The notes beneath the pieces are model-generated. The model was given only the letters and a program-made list of their open reading frames with translations, did no database searches and was not told where the DNA came from. From Palsa-360 sp963710315 (GTDB lineage: Bacteria; Acidobacteriota; Terriglobia; Acidiferrales; UBA7541): a stretch of 64,000 bases of DNA. Of this stretch, positions 9,660-19,428 are shown piece by piece; positions within the stretch are counted from its first letter, which is position 1, and every line of letters starts with the position of its first letter. The stretch spans positions 186,001 through 250,000 of the forward strand of contig CAVPZW010000008.1 in NCBI GenBank assembly GCA_963710315.1. Reading direction: 5' to 3'. Made by a program: the position numbers and the translations under genes.

Positions 9660-9778
9660 CATTCCTCCGTGTAAAATGCAAAGAGAACGCCGAACGTTTC
9701 GGCCACTGGCGGACAATCCTGGATGCTGAGTCCCGTGAGACTCAAGTGCGGAGTTCCTATTAAACGCCGCCAGCGGTT

Positions 9779-10762
9779 CTATGCCCGCCGATACGCAGGC
9801 ATGAGGTCCCGCTCCACAAGCTGCGCGAACAACTCAACTTGCGCGGGAGAAATATCGGGTTCCAGAACCGCCCTTACATTCCTTTTCACTCGCGAAATAT
9901 CCCCCGATGAAAATAACACAAGTCCATTCGGGTTCACTTGAACCGCATAGTTTAGCATCAGCGCGGAGATTATTTCGTCCTTGGAGCAATCCAAAGCGAG
10001 TTTTGTTGACCAATCTGCCGCCGTTTCGCCATGACCTTTGAGGAAAGTTGAAATTGAATTGTAACTTTCGCTGAGCGATCCATGGGTAATTGCCAGGCGG
10101 TTTGCCCCGTCTCGGGGAAGTCTTTGCATGTTCCTCTTGAGGACGCTGTTCTCAAATTGCACGATGCCGCAAAGTTGCGGCTGGCACTGCAACGCTCGCA
10201 AAATATTTTCTATATCTGTTCCCAACCCAAAATAGCGAATTTTCCCGGCTTTGGCTGCATCCATGAGGAATGCCACCAACTCATCGGGTGGATTCTCGGA
10301 GACCGCGTAGTCGTGCAACAAGAAGAAATCGATGCAGTCGGTACGCAATTCGCGAAGACTGGTTTCAAGGCTTGCCTGAGCGTCCTTCGCGCTGAATGCG
10401 CCGCTCTTTATGAGTCCTTGCGCCTGGCGCTGCAGGAATCTGCGCGCGGCGGGGACAGCTTGCACCAAACGCCGCCCGGCTTGCATGGCAAATCGCAGCG
10501 CATTCGTGCGCCGCGGCGGTTCGATGCCGAACTTCGTCGTTATCGTTACCTCCGCGCGGCGGGATTTTATGAATTTTCCCAGGAACCCTTCGCTTTCCCC
10601 ATATCCATAGTATCGAGCAACGTCAAAATGACGCACCCCAGCGTCGAACGCAGCCCCAAGCAGTTGCATGGCTTTTTTCTCGCCAGATTTCGATAATGCG
10701 CCACAACCAAATCCAATCACAGGGATCCGCATGGCTATGCCCGGTATATTAATCTCTCTCAT
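9779..10762 (-). CDS. aldo/keto reductase
   Basis: A 327-residue NAD(P)H-dependent oxidoreductase of the aldo/keto reductase superfamily. The catalytic tetrad is visible: Asp47, Tyr52 (in ARYYGYGESE), Lys77 (TITTKFG) and His150 (FFLLHDY). GGGGAA lies upstream of the ATG. In polysaccharide clusters such enzymes can reduce keto-sugars or act in unrelated carbonyl metabolism; the substrate is open. It is in the same minus-strand block as the TylF-like gene, separated by about 120 bases. Confidence 0.85.
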   Translation of the reverse strand: MREINIPGIAMRIPVIGFGCGALSKSGEKKAMQLLGAAFDAGVRHFDVARYYGYGESEGFLGKFIKSRRAEVTITTKFGIEPPRRTNALRFAMQAGRRLVQAVPAARRFLQRQAQGLIKSGAFSAKDAQASLETSLRELRTDCIDFFLLHDYAVSENPPDELVAFLMDAAKAGKIRYFGLGTDIENILRALQCQPQLCGIVQFENSVLKRNMQRLPRDGANRLAITHGSLSESYNSISTFLKGHGETAADWSTKLALDCSKDEIISALMLNYAVQVNPNGLVLFSSGDISRVKRNVRAVLEPDISPAQVELFAQLVERDLMPAYRRA

Positions 10763-11071
10763 GCGATTCCCCTTGAGCCGGCGGATTGTTCAGAGCCGCC
10801 GTCGTGAATTTGGGCATGGCTTGACGAAATATGAAACAATCAGCTTCAGGCTGTCCGCAAGCCTTTCGCGGAGCCAAATCGATTTGGCCTACAGCCGCCC
10901 CCCCACAAAACCTGGCTAGTTCCAAGGCAAAGCTGATTCTTGCACATGCGAGGACAATCCATCCAGGTAACGTTGGAACTCTTGACTGGTTCGGGCTAAA
11001 GTTACGATGAATATTTTGCATCTGTAAGGTAACCAGATCGGACGGTAGAAGCCAAGGAGTTGCGCCTCGGA
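10763..11071. other. intergenic region between divergent genes
   Basis: About 310 bases separate the minus-strand reductase from the plus-strand methyltransferase. No gene, repeat or clear sigma70 promoter was recognised. Promoters for both directions should lie here because the flanking genes diverge. Confidence 0.4.
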
Positions 11072-12067
11072 ATGAATTTGAAATCAGTCGAATGGCTTAG
11101 ATGCATTGGGTGTGGCGCGCCTCTCCGCGCGGAATCCGCGTCGCCGGCTCAAGATGATGGAATCATTGCCGAAGGACAGCTGATCTGCACCGCTTGCGGA
11201 CGCATATTTCCCATTGTCCGTTCCATTGCCAGGTTTGTTCCCAGTGAAGGATACGCCCACAGTTTTGGATACCAGTGGAACTACTTTGACAAGACGCAGC
11301 TCGACAGCCATATGGGCAACGACCTCAGCCGTGAGCGCTTCTTCGCAACGACGCAATGGCCGAAAAAAATGGACGGCCAGAAAATTCTCGAAGCGGGCTG
11401 TGGGATGGGCCGATTCACCCAGATCGCTCTGGAAACCGGCGCGGAAGTATTTTCCTTTGATTTGAGCAACGCCGTGGAAGCGAATCTCCGAAATAACGGA
11501 GATTCCGGGCGGGTCCACATCGTGCAGGCCAGTATTTACGAAATTCCGTTCCGGAAGGAATCGTTCGACAAAGTGTTTTGCATGGGAGTTCTGCAACACT
11601 GCCCCGACGTGCGCGCCGCGTTCATGAGTCTGGTGCCCTACCTGCGGCCGGGCGGCGAGATCGTGATCGACGTCTATCAGAAGCACACGGGACTTTTCCC
11701 CCCACTGAAATATTGGGCGCGCCCTTTTCTCACCTGGATGGGACCGCGGGGCGTTCACAAGTTTCTCTCGCTTGTAATTCCCACTGCATTTTATTTGAAG
11801 AAGGCGCTTTACAAGGTGCCACTCGTGGGAAAAATGATCGGCAATCTCATTCCCATCGGTCCGGTATCGCATGCGCCGAGATTGATTTTCACGGACGAGG
11901 AACTGGTGCAGGTGAAAATTCTGAGCGCCCTGGATATGTTTTCTCCCGTGCATGACCATCCACAAACCCTGGACACCGTGCGCCAGTGGTTTTCCGACGC
12001 AGGCCTCGTGGATGTCTATATTGGGACTGGATTCAATGGGGTCAACGCAAGAGGAAGAAAACCATGA
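11072..12067 (+). CDS. SAM methyltransferase with N-terminal zinc ribbon
   Basis: A 331-residue protein. It starts with a Trm112-like zinc ribbon (Cys11, Cys14, Cys39, Cys42), followed by a class I methyltransferase domain with LEAGCGMG at about residues 106-113, FSFDLSNAV, and CMGVLQHCPD. The ATG at 11072 is used; a TTG at 11060 is possible but would sit directly on the AAGGAG at 11054-11059. The stop overlaps the start of the next glycosyltransferase (ATGA at 12064-12067), so the two genes are coupled. The substrate is probably a sugar or lipid-linked intermediate. Confidence 0.75.
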   Translation: MNLKSVEWLRCIGCGAPLRAESASPAQDDGIIAEGQLICTACGRIFPIVRSIARFVPSEGYAHSFGYQWNYFDKTQLDSHMGNDLSRERFFATTQWPKKMDGQKILEAGCGMGRFTQIALETGAEVFSFDLSNAVEANLRNNGDSGRVHIVQASIYEIPFRKESFDKVFCMGVLQHCPDVRAAFMSLVPYLRPGGEIVIDVYQKHTGLFPPLKYWARPFLTWMGPRGVHKFLSLVIPTAFYLKKALYKVPLVGKMIGNLIPIGPVSHAPRLIFTDEELVQVKILSALDMFSPVHDHPQTLDTVRQWFSDAGLVDVYIGTGFNGVNARGRKP

Positions 12068-13374
12068 ACTTGCCGGAAGACCTCGGCTCCGAAAAGCTTT
12101 TGCGTTTCTCCGGGCTGAGTTCCGGCGCCATGGCGCGTGAGTCTTCCGAAGCCACCCTTTCCGAGGGCGCCGCTGGCAAGCGGTGGCGGATTCTTATCCT
12201 GGCGTCACACGTGATTCAGTATTCATCGCCCTTATTTCGCCGAATGGCGCAAGATCCGCGAATCGATCTGCAAATCGCATACTGCACCCTGCAAGGAACA
12301 ACACCTTCCGTCGACCCGGAATTTGGGGTGGAAGTCGTGTGGGACACATCTGTATTGGACGGCTATCCTTGGGTTCACATCCCGAATCGCTCGCCAGTTC
12401 CGGGGCTCGGCCGCTTCTTCGGGTTGTTCAATCCGGGCATCTGGGGGCTGATTCGCAAGAGTCACTTTGATGCTGCCATTCTCCCCGGCTACTTCTATTT
12501 CACTGCGTGGATCGCCATTGCAGCGGCAAAATGGAGCGGCACTCCCATCGTTTTTGTAACAGATTCGCACGGTTTGCGAAGCTGGAATGCCCAATCACCC
12601 TGGAAGCTCCGAATCAAGAAGTGGGTTGTGAAGAGGATTTTTTCCCTCGCCAATGCAGTCATGGTTTCATCGTCCGGAGGCGTGGATTATTTGAAATCTC
12701 TCGGTTTTTCGAGCGACCGCATATTCCTCGTTCCTACAGCGGTTGACAATGATTGGTGGACAGAGCAATCGTCAAAGGTTGACCGCAAAGCGGTGCGCGG
12801 ATCCTGGAAGATTCCAGGGGACGGCACGGTGGTGCTATTCTGCGCAAAGCTTCAGCGTTGGAAAGGTCCCGCGGATCTGCTGGAAGCCTTCGCGCGGGCG
12901 GGAGTTCCGAATTCCTACCTTGTGTACGCCGGCGATGGGCCGGAACGAGGCAATCTGGAGCGCAGGGCAATTGAACTGGGCATTGCCGACCGCGTGCGAT
13001 TTCTTGGCTTTGTAAATCAATCGCAACTCCCGGCTGCCTATTCCGCCGCGGACTTGCTGGTTCTTCCATCCTTGTTCGAGCCATTTGGATTGGTGGTCAA
13101 CGAAGCCATGCTTTGCGGCTTGCCGGTTGCGGTCAGCGACCGTGTTGGTGCGAAATTCGATCTCGTCCGTCCGGGTGAAAACGGGTATGTCTTCCCAGCC
13201 GGGGATGTGCCAGCGCTGGCCGGAATCCTCCAACAAATTCTTGGCGATCCCGAAGAGAGAGCGCGGATGGGCGCGGCGGCGCGGCGGCGCATGGAAACGT
13301 GGTCGCCACGGGAGTACACGGATAGTGTTGTGCGAGCGGTCCAATCGACGAAGCAAGGTGAAACGGATTTTTGA
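12064..13374 (+). CDS. family 4 glycosyltransferase
   Basis: A 436-residue GT-B protein. The C-terminal half has LFCAKLQRWKGP, YAGDGPERG, and the catalytic-site motif FEPFGLVVNEAMLCGLPV, all typical of GT4 retaining enzymes. The start at 12064 overlaps the methyltransferase stop and follows AGAGGAAG; a longer frame from 11986 would overlap the previous gene heavily. The first 35 residues before the WRILILASHV strand are non-conserved. It is a cytoplasmic enzyme that extends a lipid-linked glycan. Confidence 0.82.
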   Translation: MNLPEDLGSEKLLRFSGLSSGAMARESSEATLSEGAAGKRWRILILASHVIQYSSPLFRRMAQDPRIDLQIAYCTLQGTTPSVDPEFGVEVVWDTSVLDGYPWVHIPNRSPVPGLGRFFGLFNPGIWGLIRKSHFDAAILPGYFYFTAWIAIAAAKWSGTPIVFVTDSHGLRSWNAQSPWKLRIKKWVVKRIFSLANAVMVSSSGGVDYLKSLGFSSDRIFLVPTAVDNDWWTEQSSKVDRKAVRGSWKIPGDGTVVLFCAKLQRWKGPADLLEAFARAGVPNSYLVYAGDGPERGNLERRAIELGIADRVRFLGFVNQSQLPAAYSAADLLVLPSLFEPFGLVVNEAMLCGLPVAVSDRVGAKFDLVRPGENGYVFPAGDVPALAGILQQILGDPEERARMGAAARRRMETWSPREYTDSVVRAVQSTKQGETDF

Positions 13375-13407
13375 ATTCGAGTTCCCTGGTAATTTAGAAA
13401 GGTTAGA

Positions 13408-14568
13408 TTGCCCAAAGAAATCCGACTGGCGAAGCGGACTTCCGTCCATTTGGACGCGATCCGCGGTGTCTCGGCCCTCGCCGTGATGCTGTATCACTTG
13501 CGTGGGGTATTTTTTGTGGATTTTCCAAATCTTACAAACAAATCTTTACTAATTGGTGGGCTCTATGCAGTCACGGGATACGGGCACCAGGCAGTAATGG
13601 TTTTCTTTGTTCTCAGCGGGTATTTCATTGGCACAAGCGTGATGGAATCCGTCGGCAAGGGGCAATGGTCGTGGCGCACCTATCTCGTAAGCCGATTGAC
13701 AAGGCTTCAACTAGTTTTGTTTCCCGCACTTGTCTTGGGAGGTCTATGCGACCGAATTGGAATGAGAATACCTCAAGCTGCCTCCATCTATTTCGGTGCC
13801 CTCTATAAGTTCTATGATCCAAGTGTTGCTCTTCGCTCCACGGCTCTGGTGTTTCTCGGAAATCTCTTCTTCCTGCAAAGTATCGTTTCACCCGTGTTTG
13901 GGTCTAACACTCCGCTGTGGAGCTTGAGTTATGAATTCTGGTACTACATCTTGTTTCCCGCACTGATTCTTACGGCAGCTGCGTGGGCAGGAGTTCGCAT
14001 ACGCATTTTATACACATGCTTCGCACTATTCCTCCTATGGTTTATCGGTCCGCAAGTCACTTTTTATTTTCTGATCTGGTTGGGCGGTGCTCTTTTGGGA
14101 TATCTCCAGCGAGCCACAAGATTCAAGCCGAGATTTCCCGGGTTTTCTCTTTTGACGGGACTGATCTTCGTTGGCGCTCTTGCATGGAGCCGCACGCATC
14201 GGCTTTCCTCGGACCTGCTGACCGACTACGTCGTTGCGTTTTGTTTTGCGCTCTGGCTTTACTCATTGCTCCTTGGGTCGCGGGACGATGCTTCTGACGC
14301 TTACGCTTATGGGGCAAGGAAGCTGGCTGGATTTTCCTATACACTGTATCTGCTTCATCTTCCGGCGCTGCTGCTGTTGCGTGGTTTGCTTAACCCTTTG
14401 GGAAACTGGCAGCCCGATGCATTGCACTTGACGTATGCGCTGGGAATCGGCCTGTTCATGCTGATCTATGCGTATCTGGTGGCCGAGCTGACCGAAGCGC
14501 GCACGGCAAGGGTGCGGCGCTATTTGCTCCAGATGATTGCTCCTGCGGGAGGCGAAAGTGGTTCTTAA
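13408..14568 (+). CDS. acyltransferase family 3 membrane protein
   Basis: A 386-residue polytopic membrane protein that starts with the family motif HLDAIRGVSALAVMLYHLRG and has an LWSLSYEFWYYILFP motif near residue 175, the counterpart of the LWSLAVEEQF signature. About ten hydrophobic helices follow. The TTG at 13408 is preceded by AGAAAGG. It is expected to O-acylate the polysaccharide or its lipid-linked unit at the inner membrane. It is clearly diverged from the first copy at 4777, so the two probably modify different positions. Confidence 0.82.
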   Translation: MPKEIRLAKRTSVHLDAIRGVSALAVMLYHLRGVFFVDFPNLTNKSLLIGGLYAVTGYGHQAVMVFFVLSGYFIGTSVMESVGKGQWSWRTYLVSRLTRLQLVLFPALVLGGLCDRIGMRIPQAASIYFGALYKFYDPSVALRSTALVFLGNLFFLQSIVSPVFGSNTPLWSLSYEFWYYILFPALILTAAAWAGVRIRILYTCFALFLLWFIGPQVTFYFLIWLGGALLGYLQRATRFKPRFPGFSLLTGLIFVGALAWSRTHRLSSDLLTDYVVAFCFALWLYSLLLGSRDDASDAYAYGARKLAGFSYTLYLLHLPALLLLRGLLNPLGNWQPDALHLTYALGIGLFMLIYAYLVAELTEARTARVRRYLLQMIAPAGGESGS

Positions 14569-14656
14569 CCTGCAAACCATCCGCTGAAGCAATCATCTTA
14601 CCTTTGGACTTTGCTCCCAAAGCTTGGGGTGGCATACTACCGTGGGAAAGAAATAA

Positions 14657-16252
14657 ATGCAGCTTACTACTACAGGCTCTCTTAGCGGCAATCGGCAGAT
14701 TAAAGCTGCGGCCATGGGCCTTGTCATCTTGGCCCTCATTTGGGAATTAGCAGCTTGGATCGTTGCAGGATCAGACACGAATCTAATCATGTTCGGGTTG
14801 AGCCTGGTTGTGGTTGCCATTGTAGTTCATACCCTCAATGATTGGCAGGGCGGTGTTCTTGTATTCCTAGTTTGGCTCCTGTTCGAAGATCTCGCCCGCA
14901 AGTATCTTGGCAACAGCATGACGGTGTATTTTGCCAAGGATTTTCTAGTTGGTATCACCTACTTTTCGTTCTATTTCGCAAAACGCAGAGGGGAAGTGGA
15001 TGTTTTTAAGGCCCCTTTCCTAGTTCCGCTCGCGCTCTTTGCCGGGCTGGCATTCACCCAAGTCTTCAACACGTTTTCCCCGAATATCCTGTACGGACTG
15101 CTGGGGATGAAACTGTATTTCTACTATGCCCCACTGATGTATCTCGGTTACGCCATGCTGAAGCGCCCCGCGGATTTGGACCGGCTTCTCAAGGTGAGTT
15201 TGGTCGTGGGGATCGTCATTTCAGCCCTAGGTATCGTACAGTCCGTGCTCGGAGTGACCTTCCTCACGCCCGAAGAAAGCCAGGCCGAACTCTATGATAT
15301 GTCTCATATTGTTCGATACTCGCCCATCACTCACCAGGAAGTATTCGCCCCGAGTTCCGTGTTCGTCAGCGCGGGCCGCTTTTCTTTTTACCTGATCCTG
15401 CTTTGGATTGTGGCCATGGGCGCCCAGGGATACTTTCTCCTGGCGCGAAAACCGGGTGCCAAGTACGGCTTTGTGGGAATAGGAGTTGTGACGGTCGCAG
15501 TTATGATCACGGGGACTCGTACCCCATTCGTGTTCGTGATTGGCAGCGCTTTTGTGATGACGGCTGCGTTCCTCTGGGGTGCACCCTGGCGATGGGGGCA
15601 AGGGCATCGATTGGTAAAGGCTCTTCGCCGCGGTTTCCTCATCGGCGGGCTTGGTCTACTTCTCATGGTCGAAGTCTTTCCCACGATCATCGGCGCGAAT
15701 TGGTCGTTCTTCACGGAGACTCTTTCGACCAGTGGCGAAGGTTCAGAACTTGTGAGCCGGTCGTGGGATTACCCCGTTCAGAATCTTTTGAATGCCTTCG
15801 ATGAAGGGAACATAGTTGTCGGCCATGGAACCGGGATGTCTTCCTTGGGGATGCAATATGTTTCCCGTTTCTTGAACGAGCAGCCACCCATCTTTGGAGT
15901 AGAAAGCGGATACGGATCCCTGATTGTGGAGATGGGAATTCTTGGGCCTATTCTTTGGTTCTTTTGGGTTTCTGTGTTGCTTTGGCAAGGATGGAAAATT
16001 GTTCGAAATCTTCGACAAACCATATATTTTCCATTGGGTTTTGCAATTTGGTGGTACGCCGTAGTAGATCTGGTCCTGCTCATGTACTTTGGTTTGCAGT
16101 TCTATCAGAACTTTGTTAATAACGCCTATTTCTGGCTCTTGACGGGCGTTCTATACCGCTTGCCCACGCTTGCCAAAATGCCTCAACCCGTCCCCATTCC
16201 CAGACACCTGCGCAGCGTGCCCCGTTGGCGGCTCGCGCTGATCGGAAAATAG
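14657..16252 (+). CDS. O-antigen polymerase/ligase-like membrane protein
   Basis: A 531-residue protein with at least ten transmembrane segments, a large periplasmic loop (about residues 345-430) containing GHGTGMSSLGMQY and ESGYGSLIVEMGILG, and an earlier TGTRTPFVF motif. This pattern, with a late-loop E-x-G-x-G stretch, fits the Wzy/WaaL (O-antigen_lig) superfamily. It would polymerise repeat units or ligate the glycan in the periplasm. The first residues are polar and an internal start near residue 20 is possible. Confidence 0.75.
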   Translation: MQLTTTGSLSGNRQIKAAAMGLVILALIWELAAWIVAGSDTNLIMFGLSLVVVAIVVHTLNDWQGGVLVFLVWLLFEDLARKYLGNSMTVYFAKDFLVGITYFSFYFAKRRGEVDVFKAPFLVPLALFAGLAFTQVFNTFSPNILYGLLGMKLYFYYAPLMYLGYAMLKRPADLDRLLKVSLVVGIVISALGIVQSVLGVTFLTPEESQAELYDMSHIVRYSPITHQEVFAPSSVFVSAGRFSFYLILLWIVAMGAQGYFLLARKPGAKYGFVGIGVVTVAVMITGTRTPFVFVIGSAFVMTAAFLWGAPWRWGQGHRLVKALRRGFLIGGLGLLLMVEVFPTIIGANWSFFTETLSTSGEGSELVSRSWDYPVQNLLNAFDEGNIVVGHGTGMSSLGMQYVSRFLNEQPPIFGVESGYGSLIVEMGILGPILWFFWVSVLLWQGWKIVRNLRQTIYFPLGFAIWWYAVVDLVLLMYFGLQFYQNFVNNAYFWLLTGVLYRLPTLAKMPQPVPIPRHLRSVPRWRLALIGK

Positions 16253-16257
16253 GCGGC

Positions 16258-18141
16258 GTGTGCGGCATTGCAGGGATAGCCACCACACACCCTGACAATT
16301 CGTTGCGCCCGGCCGCTGAGCGCATGGCCGCCTCCATGAAACATCGCGGTCCTGACAGCCAGGGCGTTCAGGAATTTCCATCTTGCCTGTTGGTCAATGC
16401 GCGCCTCTCCATCATCGATTTGAGCGATCGCGGGCGCATGCCCATGTCCAGCCCGGATGGCCTGACCTGGATCACGTACAACGGTGAAACCTACAACGCC
16501 GCCGAATTACGCGCGCGAACTCGAACAGCGCGGCCATTCCTTCCGTACCACATCGGATACGGAGGTTGTGCTTCATCTCTACCTGGAATACGGCGAACGT
16601 TTCGTCGAAAAACTTCGCGGCATGTTCGCGTTCGCAATCTGGGATGCCCGTGACCGCAAACTCATTCTGGCGCGTGACCGCCTGGGGATCAAGCCTTTTA
16701 CGTTCATGAATCAGGCGGCCAGTTGGTATTCGCGTCCGAAATCAAAACCCTCCTTGCCTCCGGCCTCGTTCCGCGCCAGCTTGACCCTGCAGGACTCCGC
16801 GTGTTTCTTCAACTTGGGCATATTCCTCCTCCGTGGTCGGCCATTCGCGGCGTAACTCCACTCGCGCCCGGCCACATTGGAGTTTGGAACGATGGCCAGT
16901 GGCGCACTGAGCCGTATTGGTCGCTTTCCCCACATTCTTCTGCAGCGCCTTCGAGCAGATCATCTTGCTGCTGAACTTTCGGAAGTCTCTGCTGGATGCC
17001 ATGAGAAACCATCTGGTCTCGGATGTTCCCGTACTGATTTTTTTGAGCGGTGGTACGGATTCGGCATGCCTGGTGCCTTGGCTCGCGCCGCTGGTGCGCA
17101 AAATCTCTCCGCAATGACGGTGGGATTCGGCGAGTCTGAATTCGATGAGAGTTCGCTGACACGCCGCACGGCCGAAGCGCTCGGCATTCCGCTCGAAATC
17201 GTGAAGCTCGATGCCCGCCGTGTTGAAACGGATCTCGACCACGCTATCTGGGCACTCGATCAGCCTTCTGTGGACGGCTTGAATTCCTACTGGATTTCGA
17301 AACTCGGAGCGGAATCCGGATTTAAAGTCGCCCTTTCCGGCCAGGGTGGAGACGAATTGTTCGGCGGTTACGAATCGCTCGCATGGTTCGAACGTTTCAA
17401 TAAGGTTGCGCGTTGGGCCAGGCCGCTGCCCGCCAAGCCGATTGGCCGCTTGCTGGACCAGCCCTCCTTTCCGTTTCGTTGGAGGAAACTTTCCTATCTG
17501 ATCGGCGCCGATGATCCTTTCGTGGCTGCGCAACTGGCGGTGAAGGTGCTTTTCCTGGACCGCGATGTTCGGTGAATTGGTTTCTCCTTCTCTTTCCGGC
17601 AACGGCGATCCTGTGGAGGCGAGGGAACATTTGGCGTATTGGTCCAAGCTGGTCGAGCAGGAAGATCTCCGTGAGCGCCTTGCGTTCATGGATATTCACA
17701 CGCATCTGGAGCCTCGACTGTTGCGCGATCTCGATGCCATGAGCATGGCCCACAGCATCGAAGTCCGGCCGGTGCTTCTCGATCACCGCCTGGTGGAATT
17801 TTTGCTTCGTGTTCCGTCCAGCATTCGAATACAGCACAAGCGTCTTCTTCTGGATGCCACGAAAACTTTTATGCCGCCCGCTCTATTGCGGATTTGGAAT
17901 CCCGGCGCAAGCGGACATTCACATTTCCATTTCAAGCAATGGCTGACGCACGATTTGCGTGGTTTGCTTAAGGAAGCATTCGCGCCGGAGCGGCATTCGC
18001 GCGGCCGGCATACTTCGAGCCGGCACCGTGAATCGCCTCTGGAATCATTACGAGCGGTCCGAAGGCGCGGTGGGGTGGTCGCGTATCTGGAGTCTTTTCG
18101 TCTTGCAGCGATGGTGCGAACTCATGCAGGTCAGTCCGTAG
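16258..18141 (+). pseudogene. asnB: asparagine synthase (glutamine-hydrolysing)-like gene broken by about six frameshifts
   Basis: The gene starts with GTG at 16258 followed by CGIAG, so Cys2 would be the glutaminase nucleophile. The pieces read in order in frames 1, 2, 1, 3, 2, 3, 1, with switches near 16510, 16703, 16930, 17075, 17565 and 17985. The synthetase ATP loop SGGTDSACL, SGQGGDELFGGY and a C-terminal NRLWNHYERS piece are all present, so the ancestral length is complete. One switch (16696-16703) is a plain missing T in a T run. As written no full protein can be made. In polysaccharide clusters AsnB homologues amidate sugar carboxylates. Recent decay and local sequencing error are both possible. 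Confidence 0.85.
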
Positions 18142-18157
18142 GGAGATTTTCAAAATA

Positions 18158-19372
18158 ATGCCGCCTGTCCGGATAGCCGTCGTTTCTCCATTCATCGATA
18201 AGCGCCACGGAACCGAGCGGCGCATCGCCGAATGGATCACGCGCCTTCAGCAGGAATACGAAATTCATATTTACAGCCAGCGCGTGGAAGACGTGGATCT
18301 CACGCGCATGCGATGGCATCGCATCCCGCAAATTCCCGGACCTCATCTCTTGAATTTTCTTTGGTGGCTGGCGGCCAATCATTTGTGGCGCTGGTGCGAT
18401 GCGAACATTCGCGGGCTTCGGCCTCGATCTGGTTTACACAGCCGGAACCAATTGCTGGGATGCGGACCTGATCTCCATCCACATCGTGTTCGCCGAATTT
18501 GTTCGCATGTCCGCGCCGAATTGCGATTCCGGGGAAGCCCGCTTCGTTTCTGGCCGCGTCTGATTCACCGCTGGCTCTACTATCGGCTGATTATTTTTCT
18601 CGAAAGCCGCATGTACACCAATCCGAAGACCGGCCTGATTTTGATCGCCAAAAAAACAGCGGATGATTTGAAACGCCATTACGGCATCCAAGGTCCTTTG
18701 CCGGTCGTCTACATCGGTATGGACCACAAGATATTCAACCGGGAATTACGCCTTCGTAATCGCCCCGAGGTCCGCAAGCAGCTTGGCATCGCGGACGATA
18801 TCTTCACCCTTGTGATGGTCGGCAACGATTGGAAGAAGAAAGGCCTGGTCGCCACTGATCGAAGCGCTGGCGCAACTGAAGGATTTGCCGCTGACTCTTG
18901 TTGTTGCGGGCAAGGACGATTCGACCCCTTACCAAAGCAGGATTCGAGAACTGGGACTGGAAGGGAAAGTAAAGTTCTGCCCGTCTCGCGCGGACGTTCA
19001 ATGGTATTACGGTGCTGCTGACGTGTACGTTGGCCCGTCCCTGGAAGATACATTTGCGCAGCCTCCCACCGAAGCCATGGCTTGCGGCTTGCCTGTGATT
19101 ACCACGGCGACCAACGGAACTTCCGAAATCATGACCGACGGCGTGGATGGACTGATTTTGCAAGATCCCAACGACGTTGCGGGCCTCGCGCAAATGATTC
19201 GATGGCTCTACGAGCATGCTGCAGAGAGAGCATCGCAGCGCACGCCGCCATGACCGCGAGCGATTATACGTGGGACCGAAACGGCGTCGAGATGCGCGCA
19301 ATCTTTGCAAGCGCACTGGAACGCCGGCGCGGGAATAGCAATGCTCCTGTAGTGCCGGAAAACGCGAAGTAG
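18158..19372 (+). pseudogene. family 4 glycosyltransferase broken by about four frameshifts
   Basis: Starts with ATG at 18158, 16 bases after the asnB-like stop, with IAVVSPFIDKRHGTERR as in GT4 enzymes. The coding frame changes near 18415 (2 to 3, giving FGLDLVYTAGTNCWDADLIS), near 18515 (back to 2, RFWPRLIHRWLYYRL), near 18845 (to 3, LTLVVAGKDD and EDTFAQPPTEAMACGLPV) and near 19225 (to 2, TASDYTWDRNG). Every piece is well conserved in sense, so the changes are single-base indels in an otherwise normal gene. It could be a recent pseudogene or poor local sequence. Confidence 0.82.
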
Positions 19373-19428
19373 TTTTGCTTTTGTGGCGCGGACTTCAGTC
19401 GGCGGATTTTGCCCAGGTTCACTGCTAG

